This document shows, piece after piece, positions 7,302-11,073 of a DNA stretch of 11,073 bases. The DNA lies in the NCBI GenBank assembly GCA_964613675.1, contig CAZTIH010000085.1, forward strand, positions 1 through 11,073, read 5' to 3'. The DNA comes from DAIUCA01 sp964613675. GTDB taxonomy: Bacteria > Pseudomonadota > Gammaproteobacteria > Competibacterales > Competibacteraceae. Position numbers and translations under genes: made by a program. The notes under the pieces were generated by a model that made no database searches, was not told the DNA's origin, and was given only the letters and a program-made list of their open reading frames with translations. Numbering within the stretch: position 1 is the stretch's first letter; every line of letters begins with the position of its first letter.

Positions 7302-7326
7302 GATAGGCGGCGTGAGGTCGCCTATC
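7302..7326 (+). other. Hairpin between sdhB and sdhE
   Basis: A perfect 8-bp inverted repeat, GATAGGCG (7302-7309) and CGCCTATC (7319-7326), flanks a 9-nt loop. It lies 22 bp after the sdhB stop and 36 bp before the sdhE start. The following bases (TCGTTTC) do not form a T run, so it is more likely a partial terminator or a 3'-end stabiliser for sdhCDAB mRNA than a full terminator. Confidence 0.65.
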
Positions 7327-7362
7327 TCGTTTCAACCCTTGAGAATTTAATGAAGGTGTACT

Positions 7363-7602
7363 GTGGACAGTAAATCGAAATTGCGCTGGCGTTGTCGGCG
7401 GGGGATGAAAGAACTCGATGTCATTCTCAACCGCTACCTCAACAATCACTTTGAACAAGCGGATGAACAGGAAAAACACCTGTTTATTGAGCTGCTTGAC
7501 GCGACCGATCCTGATTTGTGGAATTATTTCCTAGGCCGTGCACAGGCCCCACGTTCAGATCTGCAAAAACTAGTGGAAAAACTCTTGGAGGAACCCATTT
7601 GA
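7363..7602 (+). CDS. sdhE: FAD assembly factor SdhE (YgfY / SDHAF2 family)
   Basis: A small (79-residue) cytoplasmic protein of the DUF339 family, which promotes covalent attachment of FAD to SdhA and to fumarate reductase. The key motif RGMKE is at residues 13-17 (family RGxxE), inside RRGMKELD, and the second conserved segment DPDLWNYFLG is at 49-58. The start is GTG at 7363 with AAGGTG just upstream; length and motif position agree with the family. It lies 83 bp after sdhB on the same strand and is separated by a hairpin. No ygfX partner follows, unlike the enteric ygfY-ygfX pair; the next gene is rpoE. Confidence 0.95.
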   Translation: MDSKSKLRWRCRRGMKELDVILNRYLNNHFEQADEQEKHLFIELLDATDPDLWNYFLGRAQAPRSDLQKLVEKLLEEPI

Positions 7603-7618
7603 GGTTCGCTAAATGCCT

Positions 7619-7659
7619 GTGCGTTCATTGTTTACACTAAAGAACAGATTACAACGCAC
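7619..7659. other. Inverted repeat in the sdhE-rpoE gap
   Basis: GTGCGTT (7619-7625) and AACGCAC (7653-7659) form a perfect 7-bp inverted repeat around 27 nt, with a nested TGTT/AACA pair (7629-7632 and 7643-7646). It starts 16 bp after the sdhE stop, and A-rich CGAAAC repeats follow rather than a T run. It may be a transcript end structure or a protein-binding site. In the rest of the 144-bp gap I see the rpoE ribosome-binding site AGAGG (7732-7736) and no clear sigma-E or sigma-70 promoter. Confidence 0.4.
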
Positions 7660-7746
7660 GAAACGAAACGGAAATTATTGTGCAAAGGGCGTTAAAGTGG
7701 TGGCACAGTTATCGTGCAATCTGAATACAAAAGAGGTTAAGCCCTG

Positions 7747-8322
7747 ATGGGCGAACGAAATATCGATCGTGAATTAGTTCTGCGAGTCCAAAAGGGTGAA
7801 ATAGCGGCATTTGATATTCTTGTTCGTAAATATCAGGCCAAAATTATCAAACTGATTTCCCGTTATGTTCACGACCCTAGTGAAGCACTAGATGTATCGC
7901 AAGAAGCGTTCTTAAAGGCTTACCGCGCCCTTCAAGGGTTTCGCGGTGAGAGCGCGTTTTACACATGGCTTTACCGTATCGCGATTAATACAGCGAAAAA
8001 TTATTTGGTCGCTCAAGGACGACGCCCCCCAAATGCGGATATTGATGCGCAAGATGCAGAACAATACGACGGTCAATCGTACTTAAAGGAATACCAAACC
8101 CCAGAGAAACTTTTGCTCAAGGAAGAAATCGAAACCATGGTTTTCAAGGCCATAGAAGAACTTCCTGAAGATTTACGCACCGCCATTACGCTGCGGGAAT
8201 TTGAGGGACTCAGTTATGAAGAAATCGCGCAAACGATGGGTTGCCCAATTGGTACAGTCCGCTCACGCATCTTTCGTGCCCGCGAAGCCATTGAAAACAA
8301 ATTACGCCAACTGTTGACATAA
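7747..8322 (+). CDS. rpoE: RNA polymerase sigma factor RpoE / AlgU
   Basis: An extracytoplasmic-function sigma factor of 191 residues that directs transcription of envelope-stress genes when released from RseA. Sigma region 2 spans about 10-92, with the strongly conserved block SAFYTWLYRIAINTAKNYLV (69-88) followed by AQGRRPP. Sigma region 4 spans about 131-183, with SLPEDLR-like ELPEDLRTAITLRE (138-151) and the helix-turn-helix GLSYEEIAQTMGCPIGTVRS (154-173). The sequence closely follows enteric RpoE and Pseudomonas AlgU along its whole length. The ATG has AGAGG 10 bases upstream. The downstream genes rseA, rseB and rseC form the usual operon. Autoregulation is usual for the family, but no consensus sigma-E promoter was recognised upstream. 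Confidence 0.97.
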   Translation: MGERNIDRELVLRVQKGEIAAFDILVRKYQAKIIKLISRYVHDPSEALDVSQEAFLKAYRALQGFRGESAFYTWLYRIAINTAKNYLVAQGRRPPNADIDAQDAEQYDGQSYLKEYQTPEKLLLKEEIETMVFKAIEELPEDLRTAITLREFEGLSYEEIAQTMGCPIGTVRSRIFRAREAIENKLRQLLT

Positions 8323-8340
8323 AATCGGTCGATTCATGCG

Positions 8341-8856
8341 ATGAATAACAACTTATTACACGAGCAACTATCGGCACTTGTCGATGGTGAATGCCGCAAC
8401 GAAGAAATCTCTTTATTGACGAAACGTCTGCTGGCAGATGAAACCCTCAAAACGAAATGGACGAATTACCATCTCATCCAAAGTGCCCTCGCTCAACATT
8501 TACCCGACCAAATCGCGCCTAGCTTTTCCCAAGGTGTGATGGCGCGGATCGCAGACGAAGTGGCACAAAATCCCGTCCCGTCCCGTCCTGTCTCGCACTC
8601 ATGGCAGTGGTCGGCGGTCGCTGCGCTACTGTTTGTCGTAGGGGGGGCGGGCTTGAGTGTTTTCTATTCCGAAAAGCAAACCGTTCAAGTCGCCGAATCT
8701 TGGTCTCAAGCCACCTCTGTCGTCGAACAGGATCCCATGCGCAACCCTGTTCTCCGTAGCTATCTTGTTACCCACATGGGATATGCCAATAACAACCCGA
8801 TGAGCGGGGCCATGCCCTTTGTGCGCGTCGTAGGTTTCAGTGCGGACAATCCTTAA
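8341..8856 (+). CDS. rseA: Anti-sigma-E factor RseA / MucA
   Basis: A single-pass inner-membrane protein of 171 residues that sequesters RpoE through its cytoplasmic N-terminus and is cut by regulated proteolysis under envelope stress. The N-terminal RseA domain is about 1-75 (LSALVDGEC at 10-18 is characteristic). The membrane helix is at about 88-109 (WQWSAVAALLFVV...). The periplasmic part ends with a MucA-like YLVTHMGYAN...GAMPFVRVVGF segment. It is shorter than E. coli RseA and Pseudomonas MucA. It begins 18 bp after rpoE with no visible Shine-Dalgarno sequence, so translation may depend on coupling to rpoE. Two simple-sequence tracts lie inside it (8571-8590 and 8641-8647). Confidence 0.93.
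   Translation: MNNNLLHEQLSALVDGECRNEEISLLTKRLLADETLKTKWTNYHLIQSALAQHLPDQIAPSFSQGVMARIADEVAQNPVPSRPVSHSWQWSAVAALLFVVGGAGLSVFYSEKQTVQVAESWSQATSVVEQDPMRNPVLRSYLVTHMGYANNNPMSGAMPFVRVVGFSADNP
8571..8590 (+). repeat. rseA: Pentanucleotide repeat in rseA
   Basis: Three perfect TCCCG units (8571-8585) are followed by one imperfect unit, TCCTG (8586-8590). They encode the Pro/Ser/Arg stretch just before the RseA membrane helix. Gain or loss of one unit would shift the frame and remove the helix and periplasmic domain. The pattern is seen directly; instability is inferred. Confidence 0.8.
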
Positions 8857-8860
8857 CACT

Positions 8861-9823
8861 ATGGTGAAGTGGGTTGGTTATTACGCTTTGGGGTGGTTGC
8901 TACTGGGATTGAGCGCGATTTCCTCGGCTGACACGCCCGAATTTTGGTTAGAACGCATGGTCGATCCCCAACGCGATTTAACCTATCGAGGGCGCTTTGT
9001 TTATGTACAGGGACAAAACATCGAATCGATGGAAATTCTGTTTCAACGACAACAAGGTCGCGAACAACAGCGCTTGACCGCACTTAACGACACTTTACGA
9101 GAGATCATCGTCGGCGCGGATGGCCACACTTATATTATTACCTCCCAAGGGGTGATGGTAAATCGCACCCAACGCGACGCAAATGCCTCCGCTTTCCCCC
9201 TCACAGACGCAAAAACGCTCAACCACATCAGCACCACCTATCATCTCGAATTGCGGCGCACGGGTCGAATTGCAGGCCGTCATGCGGTTAACATTGCCGT
9301 TTCTCCTCGTGATCACTATCGATTTGGCTATGATTTATGGCTCGATCAGGATACAGCAACGGTCTTGCGCTCGGCTCTTTTGGACGAAAACCAACAGCCG
9401 ATTGAGACCATGACTTTTGTAGAGTTTGAACCTTTAGGCCCCCTACCCGAAATCCATTTTCAGGTACACAACCTGCCTGTCATTAGAGACAACCACGCTG
9501 AAATCACTGCGCAGATAACCCCTATAGAAATTGGAAAAATGCCGGTGGGGTTTCAGAAAATTTCTCAGCGCAAATACCAGCGTTCTGCTACGGAAGGCAC
9601 GGTAGAACAAATCGTATTTAGCGATGGACTCGCCACGGTGTCGGTCTTTTTAGAAGTTTTAGATGCCCAAAGATCTTTTTTAGAAGGCCCCTATCGCATT
9701 GGTGTGATGAGTGCTTACGGTCGGGTACTCAATAACTTACAAATCACGGCGATTGGAGAGGTCCCGATTGTGACGACTTCATCGGTCGCAAATAGCCTTC
9801 AAATGTCTCCCTTAGAGCAATAA
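8861..9823 (+). CDS. rseB: Periplasmic sigma-E regulatory protein RseB / MucB
   Basis: A periplasmic sensor of 320 residues that binds the periplasmic part of RseA, shields it from DegS-type cleavage and releases it on binding mislocalised lipopolysaccharide or lipid. The signal peptide is at 1-23 (MVKWVGYYALGWLLLGLS..., likely cut after SSA). The N-terminal MucB/RseB domain holds TYRGRFVYVQGQ (41-52) and FGYDLWLDQDTATVLRSALL (155-174), and the C-terminal domain has SDGLATVSVFLE. The length matches E. coli RseB (318). I chose ATG 8861, 4 bp after the rseA stop, because it gives a compact signal peptide; an in-frame GTG at 8840 would add seven residues and overlap rseA, and cannot be excluded. 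Confidence 0.93.
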   Translation: MVKWVGYYALGWLLLGLSAISSADTPEFWLERMVDPQRDLTYRGRFVYVQGQNIESMEILFQRQQGREQQRLTALNDTLREIIVGADGHTYIITSQGVMVNRTQRDANASAFPLTDAKTLNHISTTYHLELRRTGRIAGRHAVNIAVSPRDHYRFGYDLWLDQDTATVLRSALLDENQQPIETMTFVEFEPLGPLPEIHFQVHNLPVIRDNHAEITAQITPIEIGKMPVGFQKISQRKYQRSATEGTVEQIVFSDGLATVSVFLEVLDAQRSFLEGPYRIGVMSAYGRVLNNLQITAIGEVPIVTTSSVANSLQMSPLEQ

Positions 9824-9832
9824 TGAGCCGCC

Positions 9833-10261
9833 ATGACGGAAAATGAAGCCCTCGTTGTCGAAATTTCGCCCCAGTGGGTCAAAGTTCGCGTTCTCGAAAC
9901 GCAATCTACGGATGAAAGCTGCTCAGCTAAAGGCTGCGGACAATGTGCGACGGGTTGTTCAGCTAAAGAAAAAATTGTTCAAGTTCAACGCGAATCGGTT
10001 GATATCGGGGACGATTTATCTCTAGGCAAGCGCGTCGTTTTAGTCGTCGATGATACGCGACTCTTCCGCAGTGCCGCGACGATGTTTTGTGTACCGCTTG
10101 CGGGATTTTTAGGGGGGGCCCTATTAGCCCAACAGCTCGAATGGTCAGCGGGCGAATCCTTTGCGCTTGCGGGGTTAGGTCTTGCTATTGCCGCAGCGAT
10201 GACTCGGGGTTGGCTTGAAAAACAAACCCGTCACATATTTCAGATTAAAACAATAGGTTAG
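9833..10261 (+). CDS. rseC: SoxR-reducing / sigma-E accessory membrane protein RseC
   Basis: An inner-membrane protein of 142 residues in the RseC/MucC family, implicated in modulating sigma-E and, with Rsx/Rnf, in reducing SoxR; the biochemical role is poorly settled. A cysteine cluster in the N-terminal part (Cys30, Cys35, Cys38, Cys42; C-x4-C-x2-C-x3-C) is a family hallmark and could bind an Fe-S cluster. Two membrane helices lie at about 82-101 and 108-127. The ATG is 9 bp after the rseB stop, consistent with one operon. A G7 run (10112-10118) encodes Gly-Gly in the first helix. lepA begins 38 bp downstream. Confidence 0.92.
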   Translation: MTENEALVVEISPQWVKVRVLETQSTDESCSAKGCGQCATGCSAKEKIVQVQRESVDIGDDLSLGKRVVLVVDDTRLFRSAATMFCVPLAGFLGGALLAQQLEWSAGESFALAGLGLAIAAAMTRGWLEKQTRHIFQIKTIG

Positions 10262-10299
10262 AATGGTCGGTTTAGCGCAATCGCAAAGCAGGCGGCCAC

Positions 10300-11073
10300 A
10301 TGAAAAACATTCGTAATTTTTCGATTATTGCCCATATCGATCACGGTAAATCAACGTTGGCCGACCGTTTAATTCAAATTTGCGGGGGGCTTACCGCACG
10401 TGAGATGTCGGAACAGGTGCTCGACTCGATGGACTTAGAACGGGAACGCGGCATTACGATTAAAGCGCAGAGCGTTTCCCTCGATTACAAAGCCCAAAAC
10501 GGTGAAATCTATCAACTCAACTTCATCGACACCCCGGGTCATGTCGATTTTTCTTACGAAGTGTCTCGCTCACTTGCCGCCTGTGATGGTGCGCTTTTAG
10601 TCGTTGATGCAGCACAGGGCGTTGAGGCTCAGAGCGTCGCCAACTGTTACACCGCGATTGAGCAGGGTTTAGAAGTTTTGCCCGTTCTGAATAAAATTGA
10701 CTTACCTTCTGCAGAACCCGAACGCGTAATCAAAGAGATTGAGGATGTCATCGGGATAGACGCGACAGAAGCGTTAAAGATTAGCGCTAAAACGGGGTTT
10801 GGCGTCGCCGAACTGCTGGAACAAATCATTGAGAAAATTCCCGCGCCCAAGGGAGACCTGGATAAACCCTTGAAGGCCCTCATTTTGGACTCTTGGTTCG
10901 ATAATTATCTGGGGGTCGTCTCGCTTGTTCGCGTTGTGGACGGTGTTTTACAGGTGCGGCAGAAGATTCGCATCATGTCCACAAAACGCACTTTTCAAGT
11001 CGATAAAATTGGTATTTTTACGCCCAAACCTCGGGAACTCCCCCAACTGCGTGCGGGGGAAGTAGGCTTTGTC
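10300..11073 (+). CDS. lepA: Translation elongation factor 4 (LepA), C-terminal part cut by window edge
   Basis: The frame is open from ATG 10300 to the right edge (258 codons of about 600 expected). LepA is a translational GTPase that binds ribosomes and can back-translocate tRNAs or assist ribosome biogenesis and initiation. The N-terminus MKNIRNFSIIAHIDHGKSTL is diagnostic, containing the P-loop AHIDHGKS (G1). ERERGITIK carries the switch I threonine (G2), DTPGHVDF is G3, NKID is G4 and the ISAKTG segment is G5. Domain 2 begins after about residue 185 (KALILDSWFDNYLGVV). AGGCGG precedes the start. The position after rseC follows the common gammaproteobacterial arrangement, here without a mucD protease gene in between. 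Confidence 0.97.
   Translation, partial: MKNIRNFSIIAHIDHGKSTLADRLIQICGGLTAREMSEQVLDSMDLERERGITIKAQSVSLDYKAQNGEIYQLNFIDTPGHVDFSYEVSRSLAACDGALLVVDAAQGVEAQSVANCYTAIEQGLEVLPVLNKIDLPSAEPERVIKEIEDVIGIDATEALKISAKTGFGVAELLEQIIEKIPAPKGDLDKPLKALILDSWFDNYLGVVSLVRVVDGVLQVRQKIRIMSTKRTFQVDKIGIFTPKPRELPQLRAGEVGFV

Noticed and set aside
7701..7718. Sigma-54-like TGGCAC ... TGCAA before rpoE
   Set aside because: The distance between the GG and GC elements is 14 bases instead of the required 12, and the -12 element is imperfect.
8840..8860. GTG 8840 as rseB start
   Set aside because: It overlaps rseA and adds seven residues before an already complete signal peptide. ATG 8861 is simpler, although the GTG is not excluded.

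Overview
The window reads as ordinary, densely packed chromosome from a gammaproteobacterium of moderate G+C content. The evidence is the RpoE-RseA-RseB-RseC-LepA order, an ArgS followed by an FtsN-like gene (as in Pseudomonas), and a YgfZ/SdhE pair around sdhCDAB. I cannot assign a genus. No mobile elements, CRISPR arrays, rRNA or tRNA genes were seen.

Layout. (1) 1-2490, minus strand: argS, then a cell-division-type membrane protein (FtsN/SPOR-like) whose proline-rich linker carries near-identical 42-bp tandem repeats and runs off the left edge. (2) 2591-3544, minus strand: ygfZ, a folate-dependent Fe-S maturation protein. (3) 3574-7602, plus strand: a complex II locus with a DUF1674/SDHAF4-type assembly factor, sdhC, sdhD, sdhA, sdhB and sdhE (SDHAF2-type flavinylation factor). 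Hairpins sit between each assembly factor and the structural block. (4) 7747-10261, plus strand: the envelope-stress sigma factor rpoE with its regulators rseA, rseB and rseC. (5) 10300 to the right edge: the first 258 codons of lepA (EF4).

How the genes work together. SdhA, SdhB, SdhC and SdhD form succinate:quinone oxidoreductase, and all expected FAD, Fe-S, haem and quinone residues are present. SdhE attaches FAD to SdhA. The SDHAF4-like protein is expected to chaperone flavinylated SdhA. YgfZ supports Fe-S enzymes and is transcribed divergently from only 29 bp away. The stretch is therefore a nearly complete complex II build-and-mature neighbourhood. In the next block RseA and RseB restrain RpoE until envelope stress releases it.

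The most interesting signals are the grouping of maturation factors with hairpins at the junctions, the fresh-looking 42-bp repeat array, slippage-prone tracts inside rseA, and the lack of any ATG or Shine-Dalgarno sequence at the start of argS. None of these amounts to a clearly new system.
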